This document shows positions 36,673-45,365 of a stretch of DNA of 64,000 nucleotides, piece by piece; the first letter of the stretch is position 1; each line of letters opens with the position of its first letter. The position numbers and the translations under genes were made by a program. The DNA comes from CAWDMN01 sp963803155 (GTDB lineage Bacteria > Acidobacteriota > Terriglobia > Versatilivoradales > Versatilivoraceae): the NCBI GenBank assembly GCA_963803155.1, contig CAWDMN010000059.1:124001-188000 (forward strand), read 5' to 3'. The notes beneath the pieces were generated by a model that was given only the letters and a program-made list of their open reading frames with translations, was not told where the DNA came from and did no database searches.

Positions 36673-39600
36673 ATGAATTTGAAAATTAAAACACAAGAAA
36701 CACCGCCGGCATTCTCCCTGTTTGGCACGCCGATCGAGGGGCGGCATCTGATCGAGTCCAGCGCGGGAACGGGAAAGACCTATACCATCACCTCGCTCAT
36801 GCTGCGGTTGTTGCTGGAAAAAAGAACATCCCTCCAGAGCATTCTCATTGTGACTTTTACCAAAGCCGCCACTGAAGATCTCAAAAAGCGGGCCCGACGC
36901 CGAATCATCGAGGCCATCGACACCTTTGAACAAGGGCCGGGCAAGGATGAGTTCTTGAATGAATTGCGCCTTCGGTGGGAAGGGACGGCTGCCGCGGCCA
37001 CGCGAATCTTAAAGGATGCCTTGCTGGCTTTCGACGAAGCGGCAATTTTTACGATTCATGGTTTTTGCCAGCGGGTTCTCGCGGACCATGCCTTTGAAAG
37101 CCGGTCTCTTTTTGACACGGAGGTTCTGACTGACCAGAGGCAACTGCGACAAGAAATCGTTGACGACTATTGGCGTTTGAACATGCTGAAGGCTTCTCCG
37201 ATGTTTGTGGATTATTTCCTCAGCCGGGAGGACGGGATTGATTCACTGCTATCCTTCGCCCGCCTCGCACAGCGTGGCCGGGACATGCGGGTGATTCCGG
37301 CGGTTTCGCCCATGGATAGGGCCGGATGGGAGCGGGAAGAGAAGCCCTTTCTGGAAGGCTTCTTTCGAATCCAGACCGTATGGAAGGAAGGGGAACCCGC
37401 AATTCGGGAGATGCTGCAAAGTGAAAAAATCAAGGATCAACTCAATCAAAAATCCTATGGCCCGGCGCAGGTGGCGCGTCATATGGCGGAACTGGAATCG
37501 TATTTGAATGCTCCTCCCACGTTGTTCACCGCGGAAAAGGGAGAAAAATTGGCCGCCAGCAATCTGGAAAAGGGGACCAAAAAAAATGCCGCGACGCCTC
37601 GACATATCCTTTTTGATTTGTTGGACCAGCTTCTCTTACAGACCTCCCATTTGATGGAATTCTACGAGCAGCAGCGGCTTGCCTTCAAGGCGGGATTGCT
37701 TGAGTTCATTGGTAGAGAATCCAATCCGCGAAGGCTGCAACAAAACGTCAGGACTTTCGACGACTTGCTGGCTGATCTGGAGGAGGCGCTTCGAGGCCCA
37801 GCGGGCGAGGTGTTGAAGAAGGCTCTCGATAAGCGTTACCAAGTGGCTTTAATCGATGAATTCCAGGATACGGATCCTCTCCAGAATGCCATATTCAACA
37901 GGCTTTTCCATAATGAGGGCCAGGCTCTCTTTCTAATCGGCGATCCCAAGCAGGCCATCTACAACTTCCGCGGGGCGGATATTTTCAGTTATCTGGCGGC
38001 TTCACAAACCATGCCGAACCGCCATTCTCTAGGGAAAAACTGGCGATCTTCAGAATTGCTCATCCGGGCAATCAATTCTCTTTTCGGGAAAGCTTCACTC
38101 CCCTTTATTTTGCCGCAAATTCCCTTTGTTCCGGTGGAGGTGGGCAAAGAAGAAGCCAATCGAGGGTTGCTCATCCATGATCAACCGGACCCATCACCAA
38201 TGAAGGTGTGGTTTCTCGAACGTCCTCCGGATGAAGATTCCAAGTTGATGCCGAAAGAAAAGCCTCTCATCCTCATCCCCTCTGCCGTGGCGGAGGAAAT
38301 CACGCAACTGCTCAATGCGGGACAGCAAGGTAGCTTTCAAGTGGAGGGAAGCCCGCTGAAACCCGGAGATATCGCGGTATTAGTGCTGAACAACCAACAG
38401 GCCCAGGAAATCCAACAAGCCCTCTCCGCCGTCAGGATCCCCAGCGTCCTCTACACTACCGGCAATGTTTTCCAAACGAAAGAAGCCATGGAGGTGGATC
38501 GGGTACTCTCGGCTATTCTCGAGCCTTCACGAGAGCGGCTGCTGCGCGCCGCCCTGGCCACCAGCCTGCTGGGAGCCAATGGAGATGAAATCGTTTCCCT
38601 GGAGCAAAAAGAAGAAATTTGGGAAGAGCGGCTTCAACGGATGTTTGAGTATCGGGCTCTCTGGGAAAAAGAGAGTTTCATTGTCATGGCCCGGCGTTTG
38701 ATCGGACAGGAAGCAATTTGTTCCCGCCTGTTGATTTATCCTGATGGGGAGCGCCGTTTGACCAACCTTTTGCAATGTGTCGAGTTGGTTCAACAGGCCT
38801 CCTCCGAGCAGCACCTTGGACTGGAAGGAGCTTTGAAGTGGCTTCGATCCCGGATTGCCGAAGGCCACACGGTCCCTCCAGAAGAGCATCAAACCCGGCT
38901 GGAAACTGACGAGCAGGCCGTGAAAGTGGTCACCATCCATCGCAGCAAAGGGCTGGAATATCCCATCGTTTTTTGCCCTTATAACTGGTACATCAGGGAA
39001 GATCGGGGGGAGGATGAGATCCTCTTTCACGCTTCTGCGGCGAGCAGCCAAATCACGCTCGATTTGGGTTCCCCCCAAATGGCCAATCACCGTGAAAAGG
39101 CAAAAGAGGAAGCCATTTCGGAGAATGCCCGGCTTCTCTATGTCGCGCTGACCCGCGCCAAATATCGCTGCTATCTGGTTTGGGGAGCCATCAGCAATGC
39201 GAGTCGATCCGCGCTTTCGCTGCTGATTCACTCTCCAGAAAGTCAGGGTGAAGAGGGATGGCTGGAGGCTTTCCCCATCCAATTTAAGCAGATGTTGGAT
39301 GAGCAGATCCGGATGGACTTGATGGGACTGGCAGAGCGCTCGTGCAATGCCATCCAGATCCTTCCTTTCCCCCAACCGACACGGGAAAAATTTGCGCCTC
39401 CCGCGATCCCTCCCGAAAGATTCACCTGCCGCACCTTCAAGGGAGATATTCCCTCCGATTGGGGGATCGCCAGTTTCACCAGTTTGGTTTCGGGCAGGCG
39501 CGAAGTCCGCGAAAGCGCGGACCGGGATGCTCAAATTTCATTGCCCAGACAGCCCTCTTCTCTTTCCCCGGCCGAATCCGCCAAGACAGGCGCGGAGAGT

Positions 39601-40320
39601 TATTTAGGCGGGGTGAGAGCCGGCAACTTTTTTCACGCTCTCTTTGAGCGGATGGATTTCGCCCGAGCCGAGGCTGAGTGTTCGGAAGAGCATTTGATGA
39701 AGCGATTGAAGGAATTCGGCTATGCGGCCGGCTGGGCGCCGGAAGTGAGACGGACCGTCCTAAATGTTCTCCGGGCCCCTCTCAGCGGGAAAGGAAGAGA
39801 ATTCCAGCTTGCCCAAATCCCCGCTCAGAGGAGACGCCACGAAGTGGAATTTACTCTCCCCTTGGAACTGATCACTCCCAGTAAGTTGGCCACTGCGTTT
39901 CAAGTATTTGATTCTTCTTTATTGCCGGAAGATTTGGCTGTGTTGTTGCGACACCTGGAATTTCGTTCCGTCAGAGGGCAACTCCATGGATTTATCGATC
40001 TGTTTTTTGAAAATGACAGCCAATTTTATATTGTCGATTGGAAATCCAACTATCTTGGCCCCAAGCCAGAAGATTATCTTCCCGAGAAGCTTTCAGAAGT
40101 GATTCTGCGGGAATACTATTTCCTTCAATATCATCTCTACACCGCCGCTATGCACAGGTATCTGACCAACCGGTTGGATGGCTACGATTACGACAATCAT
40201 TTTGGCGGGGTTTATTACCTTTTTATTCGAGGAATAAATCCGGCTTCAGCTCCCGGCAACGGCATTTTCTTCGATCGCCCATCCGCCGAAGTTATCCGCT
40301 CCCTGCTACAATTATTCTAA
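36673..40320 (+). CDS. recB: RecBCD enzyme subunit RecB (helicase-nuclease)
   Basis: About 1215 residues from ATG 36673, matching the usual distance to the Walker A motif (HLIESSAGTGKTYT). ATG 36637 or GTG 36598 are alternatives, and a run of ten G (36619-36628) sits between them. UvrD-type helicase motifs follow: IVTFTKAATEDLKKR, FTIHGFCQRVL, LIDEFQDTDPLQ, IGDPKQAIYNFRGAD, VKVVTIHRSKGLEYPIVF and RLLYVALTRAKY. The C-terminal nuclease domain carries GNFFHALFE, GFIDLFF and YIVDWKSNYLG (Asp and Lys of the active site). The protein is a 3'-5' helicase and Chi-regulated nuclease acting on double-strand ends with RecC. A repeat element begins 11 bases after the stop. Confidence 0.95.
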   Translation: MNLKIKTQETPPAFSLFGTPIEGRHLIESSAGTGKTYTITSLMLRLLLEKRTSLQSILIVTFTKAATEDLKKRARRRIIEAIDTFEQGPGKDEFLNELRLRWEGTAAAATRILKDALLAFDEAAIFTIHGFCQRVLADHAFESRSLFDTEVLTDQRQLRQEIVDDYWRLNMLKASPMFVDYFLSREDGIDSLLSFARLAQRGRDMRVIPAVSPMDRAGWEREEKPFLEGFFRIQTVWKEGEPAIREMLQSEKIKDQLNQKSYGPAQVARHMAELESYLNAPPTLFTAEKGEKLAASNLEKGTKKNAATPRHILFDLLDQLLLQTSHLMEFYEQQRLAFKAGLLEFIGRESNPRRLQQNVRTFDDLLADLEEALRGPAGEVLKKALDKRYQVALIDEFQDTDPLQNAIFNRLFHNEGQALFLIGDPKQAIYNFRGADIFSYLAASQTMPNRHSLGKNWRSSELLIRAINSLFGKASLPFILPQIPFVPVEVGKEEANRGLLIHDQPDPSPMKVWFLERPPDEDSKLMPKEKPLILIPSAVAEEITQLLNAGQQGSFQVEGSPLKPGDIAVLVLNNQQAQEIQQALSAVRIPSVLYTTGNVFQTKEAMEVDRVLSAILEPSRERLLRAALATSLLGANGDEIVSLEQKEEIWEERLQRMFEYRALWEKESFIVMARRLIGQEAICSRLLIYPDGERRLTNLLQCVELVQQASSEQHLGLEGALKWLRSRIAEGHTVPPEEHQTRLETDEQAVKVVTIHRSKGLEYPIVFCPYNWYIREDRGEDEILFHASAASSQITLDLGSPQMANHREKAKEEAISENARLLYVALTRAKYRCYLVWGAISNASRSALSLLIHSPESQGEEGWLEAFPIQFKQMLDEQIRMDLMGLAERSCNAIQILPFPQPTREKFAPPAIPPERFTCRTFKGDIPSDWGIASFTSLVSGRREVRESADRDAQISLPRQPSSLSPAESAKTGAESYLGGVRAGNFFHALFERMDFARAEAECSEEHLMKRLKEFGYAAGWAPEVRRTVLNVLRAPLSGKGREFQLAQIPAQRRRHEVEFTLPLELITPSKLATAFQVFDSSLLPEDLAVLLRHLEFRSVRGQLHGFIDLFFENDSQFYIVDWKSNYLGPKPEDYLPEKLSEVILREYYFLQYHLYTAAMHRYLTNRLDGYDYDNHFGGVYYLFIRGINPASAPGNGIFFDRPSAEVIRSLLQLF

Positions 40321-40330
40321 GGCTTCGAGA

Positions 40331-40525
40331 AGAAATAACCGGTTCAAAATTCTCCTCGGACGAGGTTGTTAAATCCGTCCTGGCGGAAGGGGTGGCCGAG
40401 ACATAGTCGAGGCCGGAGTGGTGCGAATGTTGCCGCTTTCCGTCGGCCAAAAACTCCCCACCCGTGCCAAGAGCTTTCACTTCCTTGTCTAAAAGGGGAG
40501 TTTAGTTGTGCCAGTAATTTATTTA
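40331..40525. repeat. Palindromic element R1, copy 3, interrupted by MITE2
   Basis: A diverged R1 copy: left end AGAAATAACCGGTTCAAAAT, internal GGTGGCCGAGACATAGTCGA, right end GCCAGTAATTTATTTA. MITE2 copy a is inserted in the terminal TATTTA, which is duplicated. After MITE2 the flank continues with CGAGCC, like copy 1 after its own TATTTA. A further partial R1 left end (GAAGAAATAGCCGGTTCAAG) starts at about 40723. Confidence 0.75.
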
Positions 40526-40698
40526 GAGTCCATTTATAAAGTCCGTTTTCGGCAATTATTGAGAAGGCCGGAAAAAGCGGCACATCCTGTAGGGCGGTTG
40601 TGTCAACCGCCGGGGCTGCTTTCCCGGCGTTTTACAAAAACGCCCTACAAGGATGGCCATTCCTCGCGACTCAATATCATACCTTTATATAAGGACTC
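40526..40698. mobile_element. MITE2 copy a (173 bp)
   Basis: Ends GAGTCCATTTATAAAGTC and, inverted, GAGTCCTTATATAAAGGT; flanked by TATTTA duplications (40520-40525 and 40699-40704). The centre is a large hairpin built from TGTAGGGCGG...CGCCCTACA sequences. No coding capacity. The other copy (44053-44247) is in the opposite orientation. Confidence 0.85.
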
Positions 40699-40835
40699 TA
40701 TTTACGAGCCCTAAGGCTTCGGGAAGAAATAGCCGGTTCAAGATTACCCTGCCCGGATGAGACGGGGGGTCACGGAGGGCGGTCACTCGTTCCAAAAGCG
40801 AAGCATTCATCCACCCCTGCCCTCGGCTTCCCATA

Positions 40836-41975
40836 TCAAGGGATTGCCACAAACACAACAACAAATGATGCAATAATGCCTGTCAGAGCTTTTTTGGCAA
40901 GAGGTGGATTCTTAGTCTTGGTTTCGTGCCAAAGCAATGCACCATAGTAGGAAAAGACAATGATCGCCAATGTGTAAATTATGACAATCAGAGGCCCGAT
41001 CATGCCGCCGGAAAGATAGCTTAATCCACTGTTAATGCTAGAACCGTAGACAATCAGCAGGTGTGCCACATATACAAAAAGAGATTCCTGTCCATAACAT
41101 TGAAGGAATTGACCGATCTGCTTGGGAAATCGAGACTCAAATAAAGAAAACAGAAAGAAAAGCAGGATAACACCCACAGTCCGAAACAGCGCATGGCTGG
41201 AAGAAGACAACCACCATTCCGATTGGGCCACATAGGAAATCGGGAGGCCAGGCGCCAGGAAGATCGCCAGGATCACCAGCATGGAAATTGCAATCAGGAT
41301 CCTGGCCAACCGTACAGGCAGCCGATGGTTGCGGTATAGCGCCGTCACGGCGACACCGGCAAAAAGGTACGCGCTCCAGGGAAATAGAGGGAACCTCGAA
41401 GGGGGCTGTCGTGCCAGCAACATGGCCAGAGGCGCTGGCAAAAAAGAGAATGGATCAAGTCGCCAAACAAAAGGAGTCCAGCAGATCACCGCTGTTGCCA
41501 TTGCGGCGCAGGCCCAGGCAACCCATTTCAAACGTGGAAAGATGAAGAAAAGACAAAGCGCAACTAATGAGGAGACTACAATTAATTGGAGGACATCAAT
41601 GGAATAAAATCCCATCAGTTTTTCCTGGGAAGCGTGAATCAGCCGAGTCAAAGAGAAGACTGGCAAATGGAGCGAGTACCCAATCCCCAGGATTAAGGCC
41701 AGACGGCGGAGGTAAATCCAGAGTCCTTTTCCTAGGCGACGATATTCTTCCCCTTTCCGTTCCATTGCCAGCCAGAATCCGGCTCCGGCACAGAAGATAA
41801 AAGTGGGGGCGACAAAACCGTTGGTGAGATTCAAGCCATGAAAGAGGGCTCCCTTTTTATAGGAAGCATCCAGGCAAGCATTGACGACGTGGGTCTGAAT
41901 CATCCAAACCACCGCCAATCCGCGAAGCGAGTCAATAAACGTCAGCCGGCCTTTCTTCAAGGGCGCTCCCAGCAT
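40836..41975 (-). CDS. Polytopic membrane acyltransferase-like protein
   Basis: About 379 residues from ATG 41975 (MLGAPLKKGRLTFIDSLRGL); an upstream in-frame ATG at 42200 would add 75 non-matching residues. It has about ten hydrophobic helices. The N-terminal motif RLTFIDSLRGLAVVWMIQTHVVNACL resembles the heparan-alpha-glucosaminide N-acetyltransferase catalytic family (PF07786) and related DUF1624 proteins, where a membrane His accepts acetyl groups for transfer to sugars. A conserved His is present in QTHVVNA. Probably acetylates an envelope glycan; substrate unknown. It is divergent from the isomerase-like gene. No strong ribosome-binding site precedes the chosen start, so the start is uncertain. 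Confidence 0.65.
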   Translation of the reverse strand: MLGAPLKKGRLTFIDSLRGLAVVWMIQTHVVNACLDASYKKGALFHGLNLTNGFVAPTFIFCAGAGFWLAMERKGEEYRRLGKGLWIYLRRLALILGIGYSLHLPVFSLTRLIHASQEKLMGFYSIDVLQLIVVSSLVALCLFFIFPRLKWVAWACAAMATAVICWTPFVWRLDPFSFLPAPLAMLLARQPPSRFPLFPWSAYLFAGVAVTALYRNHRLPVRLARILIAISMLVILAIFLAPGLPISYVAQSEWWLSSSSHALFRTVGVILLFFLFSLFESRFPKQIGQFLQCYGQESLFVYVAHLLIVYGSSINSGLSYLSGGMIGPLIVIIYTLAIIVFSYYGALLWHETKTKNPPLAKKALTGIIASFVVVFVAIP

Positions 41976-42475
41976 TGTTGGATTTGAGTTGGTCTGGTTC
42001 CCTCTGGACAGTGCGCTCACTTCCCTCTTCTCCCGTGATAGAACATGGGACAAATTTCGAGGATTTTGCAGAGAGCTTTGTGAAAATGCAAGAAAATTCC
42101 AAAACGAAGGGGGTGGCGATCCCCTGCCGCTGATCACTCGCTCGCGCTTCGTGCTTTTTGTTTGGCCCTGTTGCCAGGCTTCGTCATGCCAAAAGCGCAA
42201 GGTGTTAAGGAGCGATCAGCCTAGTTGCCAAGCCATCTGGACCTTCTCAGCGAGCCTGCACGGAGTGCCGCTCCACCAATCGCTCGAATGCGCTTCGTAA
42301 TTTTTCTGCTGACCGCTTGCCCGTTTATCGCCCTTCCGTGATTGATCATTTTTCAATGGAAGCGAGTGTCTTGTCCTTTCTCATCGGAAAAACAGATTGG
42401 TAATTTCTCCCGCATCGGGCTATTATCCCGTTATTCAAAGTGATTGATTACGACACTAATCAGGAGGATCAATCG
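41976..42475. other. Divergent intergenic region
   Basis: A 500-base gap between divergent genes. It contains low-complexity inverted text around 42130-42300 (CGCTCGCGCTTCG, GCTCCACCAATCGCTCGAATGCG) resembling dispersed repeats. No promoter, RNA or gene is convincing. Confidence 0.4.
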
Positions 42476-44053
42476 ATGCCGGAAAAACATCATCATTCTT
42501 GCTGTTGTTGTGTAGCTGGAGAACCTCAAGAGCCACTATCCGCCTGGAGAGTCTCACGGCGGCAATTTGTCGCTGGCGCTGGGATGGCGACGTTGGGGAC
42601 ATGGCTCCTGCCTTCATGCCATCTGGATTTGTTGGGACAAGCCAGTTCGATGACATCATTTACTCCCGCGGATATAACGCTAAGAATCCAGCCTATTTTC
42701 GTTTACGAGACACCGCAAAGACGGGAAGCCACCAGTTGGCGGAATTGGGGCGGAATCAGGACGGAAGAGCAAGCCGCAGATGAAAGAACCCGGATTCAGG
42801 AGGAGTTGCGATTTCTTTCTTCACAAGCGGATTTTAAATTTGAGATGCTGCCTTTGGTCTCGGTGAAAACCACCGAAGAGGCCGCCCGGGCCGCCGCCGG
42901 TAATCATGACGTGCTTCTTATGTATGCGGCAGGTGGAGGTGCCGATGTTCTTGAGGCACTCTCTTCCCCCCATAAATGGAATTTAATGTTCCTGCGCCAC
43001 CGATCCGGTCCGGTCTACCTCTGGTACGAAATCGCCCATCCCCGCTACTTGCGCAAGACAGTGGATGAATTTGGGCAAGCCGGAGCGAATGTCAACGATG
43101 TAGTGGTCGACAATTCCCAAGACCTTCTCTGGCGATTGCGTTCCCTTCACGGATTAAAAAACACTTTGGGCAAAAAAATCGTCGCTATCGGCGGCGCGGC
43201 AGGATGGGGGGCTGGCGGCCAAAAAGCTCCGGAGATTGCCCGCTCGCTTTGGAAAATGCAGCTCATTGACTATCCTTACCCGGAATTGGCCAAACGGATT
43301 CAGGTGGCTCGAGGCAACAGCTCGCTGGTGAGAGAGTGCCAAGCGGCAGCAGAAAGTTATCTCAAAGGGGGAAAGGTCGCGCTGGAGACCACCAAGGAAT
43401 TCTTTGTCAATTCCTTCATTCTCACTACAGTTTTTAAAGAAGTGATGTCCGAAAATCAGACCGACGCCATTACCATCAATTCCTGCATGGGGACGATCAT
43501 GCCCATGTCGAAAACCACGGCTTGCATGCCTTTAAGCTTGTTGAACGACGCGGGCTATCTGGCTTTTTGTGAATCGGATTTTGTGGTGATTCCTTCCGGC
43601 ATCCTGCTTCACTACATCTCGGGGAAACCGGTCTTTATGAACGATCCCACTTACCCTCACGATGATGTAGTGACGCTGGCCCATTGTACGGCCCCCAGAA
43701 AAATGGATGGCAAGAGTCTGGAGCCGGCTCGCATTCTGACTCATTTCGAGTCTGATTATGGAGCAGCTCCCAAAGTGGAAATGAAAATTGGACAAGAGGT
43801 CACCACTTTAGTTCCTGACTTCGCTTCCCGCAAATGGGTTGGCTTGGGCGGGACTATTGTGGGAAATCCCTTCATGGACATCTGCCGTTCCCAGATTGAC
43901 ATTCAAATTCATGGCAGCACGGAGGCTTTGCTCGACGAGATGAAAGGATTCCATTGGATGATGTCTTACGGGAATTACTTGCGGGAAACCGGCTATGCGC
44001 TGAATAAAGTGGGAGTAGATTGGCTAAACTTGACTCCTCCCAAAACTATTTAG
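42476..44053 (+). CDS. Tat-exported L-fucose/L-arabinose isomerase-like protein
   Basis: About 525 residues. ATG 42476 follows AGGAGGA with normal spacing. The N-terminus is unusual: MPEKHHHSCCCC, a His/Cys cluster, precedes a twin-arginine signal (SRRQFVAGAGMATLG). The body resembles the COG2407-type sugar isomerase family: INSCMGTIMPMSKTTACMPLSLLND, then FCESDFVVIPSGILLHYISGKPVFMNDPTYPHDD and LAHCTAPRKMDG near residue 400, where isomerases carry metal-binding Glu, Asp and His. Known isomerases are cytoplasmic; an exported one is odd and suggests a different reaction in the periplasm. The TAG stop overlaps the first base of MITE2 copy b; before insertion the stop would have been TAA. Confidence 0.68.
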   Translation: MPEKHHHSCCCCVAGEPQEPLSAWRVSRRQFVAGAGMATLGTWLLPSCHLDLLGQASSMTSFTPADITLRIQPIFVYETPQRREATSWRNWGGIRTEEQAADERTRIQEELRFLSSQADFKFEMLPLVSVKTTEEAARAAAGNHDVLLMYAAGGGADVLEALSSPHKWNLMFLRHRSGPVYLWYEIAHPRYLRKTVDEFGQAGANVNDVVVDNSQDLLWRLRSLHGLKNTLGKKIVAIGGAAGWGAGGQKAPEIARSLWKMQLIDYPYPELAKRIQVARGNSSLVRECQAAAESYLKGGKVALETTKEFFVNSFILTTVFKEVMSENQTDAITINSCMGTIMPMSKTTACMPLSLLNDAGYLAFCESDFVVIPSGILLHYISGKPVFMNDPTYPHDDVVTLAHCTAPRKMDGKSLEPARILTHFESDYGAAPKVEMKIGQEVTTLVPDFASRKWVGLGGTIVGNPFMDICRSQIDIQIHGSTEALLDEMKGFHWMMSYGNYLRETGYALNKVGVDWLNLTPPKTI

Positions 44054-44247
44054 AGTCCTTGTATAAAGGCATAATTTTGAGCTGCGAGGAATCACCTTCC
44101 TTGTAGGGCGTTTTTGTAAAACGCCGGGGAAGCAGAGCCGGCGGTTGACAAAATCGAAGATCCGCCCCCGGCGGACCGCCCTACAAGATGTGCCGCTTTT
44201 GCCAGCTTTCTCATTATTTGCCGAAAACGGACTTTATAAATAGACTC
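44053..44247. mobile_element. MITE2 copy b (195 bp), inserted at a stop codon
   Basis: Inverted relative to copy a: its right end reads, on the minus strand, GAGTCTATTTATAAAGTCCG. TATTTA duplications lie at 44047-44052 and 44248-44253. The core again holds long GTAGGGCG...CGCCCTAC hairpins. Inserted exactly at the stop of the isomerase-like gene, it changes TAA to TAG without lengthening the protein. Confidence 0.85.
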
Positions 44248-44503
44248 TATTTAAGGGCTGGTGCCCGTGGAGGCGATCCCCCACGGTATGATTAGCAGGA
44301 GTGTGATGGCTCAGTCATCTTCTCATGATCCCATAAGCTCTCGAGCGGTTTGAGCATGAGTGCTCATTTTCCTCCTGGTAAGTACTTCGGACCTCTTTTT
44401 ATCAGTCGCGGAGAAGATTGGCTCGCGGAGGTTGGAGCCGCTTGCACAGTCCTCGAAAAAGAGTTCTTGGTGTATACAAATCTTCCCCAGAGAAAGGATG
44501 GAC

Positions 44504-45073
44504 ATGATAAAGGAACTTGTCCTCAGAAATCGCAGCTATCGCCGGTTTCATGAGGATCATCGAATAGAGATGGACACTCTCAGAGAGCTGATCGACCTGG
44601 CCCGGCTCTCTCCTTCCGCCGCCAATTTGCAGCCACTCAAATATATTCTATCCAATGATCCGCACAAAAATTCGCTGATCTTCCCCAACCTGGCTTGGGC
44701 CGGCTATTTAAAGGATTGGCCGGGTCCAATCGAAGGGGAGCGCCCATCGGCGTACATCATTATTCTGGGCGACACTAAGATCAATGCAAGTTTCGGCTGT
44801 GATCATGGGATTTGTGCCCAGACTATTCTTCTAGGTGCAACGGAATTAGGCTTGGGTGGGTGCATGATCGGTTCCATTCAGCGCGAAGGACTGCGCAAGG
44901 CGCTCGCTATTCTGCCCCATTATGAAATATTAATGGCTCTGGCTTTGGGCAAACCCAAGGAAACCGTCCAACTGGAAGATCTCGGGCCCGCAAGAGATAT
45001 CAAGTATTGGCGGGATTCCCAAGGCATTCACCATGTACCCAAGCGCTCTCTGGATGAAGTGATATTGTGCTAG
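44504..45073 (+). CDS. Nitroreductase-family flavoprotein
   Basis: About 189 residues from ATG 44504, with AGAAAGGA upstream; another ATG lies six bases earlier. The family pattern is clear: IKELVLRNRSYRRFHEDHRI (N-terminal FMN-contact Arg residues), LIDLARLSPSAANLQPLKYI, then CDHGICAQTILLGATELGLGGCMIGSI (second FMN-binding region) and a LALGKPKE C-terminal segment. Nitroreductase-fold proteins use FMN and NAD(P)H to reduce nitro compounds, quinones, or, in some, specific metabolites; substrate not predictable. Cytoplasmic and apparently monocistronic. About 250 bases, mostly unremarkable, separate it from MITE2 copy b. Confidence 0.88.
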   Translation: MIKELVLRNRSYRRFHEDHRIEMDTLRELIDLARLSPSAANLQPLKYILSNDPHKNSLIFPNLAWAGYLKDWPGPIEGERPSAYIIILGDTKINASFGCDHGICAQTILLGATELGLGGCMIGSIQREGLRKALAILPHYEILMALALGKPKETVQLEDLGPARDIKYWRDSQGIHHVPKRSLDEVILC

Positions 45074-45365
45074 TTTGCATGAGCCGCAAAAGTCGACGAT
45101 TTTGAGTCAAGTTTTGGATTGGGAACCGCTAAGTCCCTATGGTCCGAAACGAAGTCTCGCTGGAGTTCAATTAAGAATTAAGGTGCTCTGGCGGATGAGA
45201 CTCGGCGTTGGGTGGGGATAGTTGCTTCTGGCATTTTTTCGGGAAGGACGAACTCAGCCCGAATTAGTGCAGTAATGTTCTCTCGACAAGAAAAAGGGCC
45301 GCGGATTCAATCGGATCACTTCAGGATAAAACATTTTTCAAATCAAAAGCCAGGAGTGCAACGAT

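Noticed and set aside
38527..39534. 335-codon minus-strand frame inside recB
   Set aside because: Antisense shadow; recB helicase motifs on the plus strand cover it.
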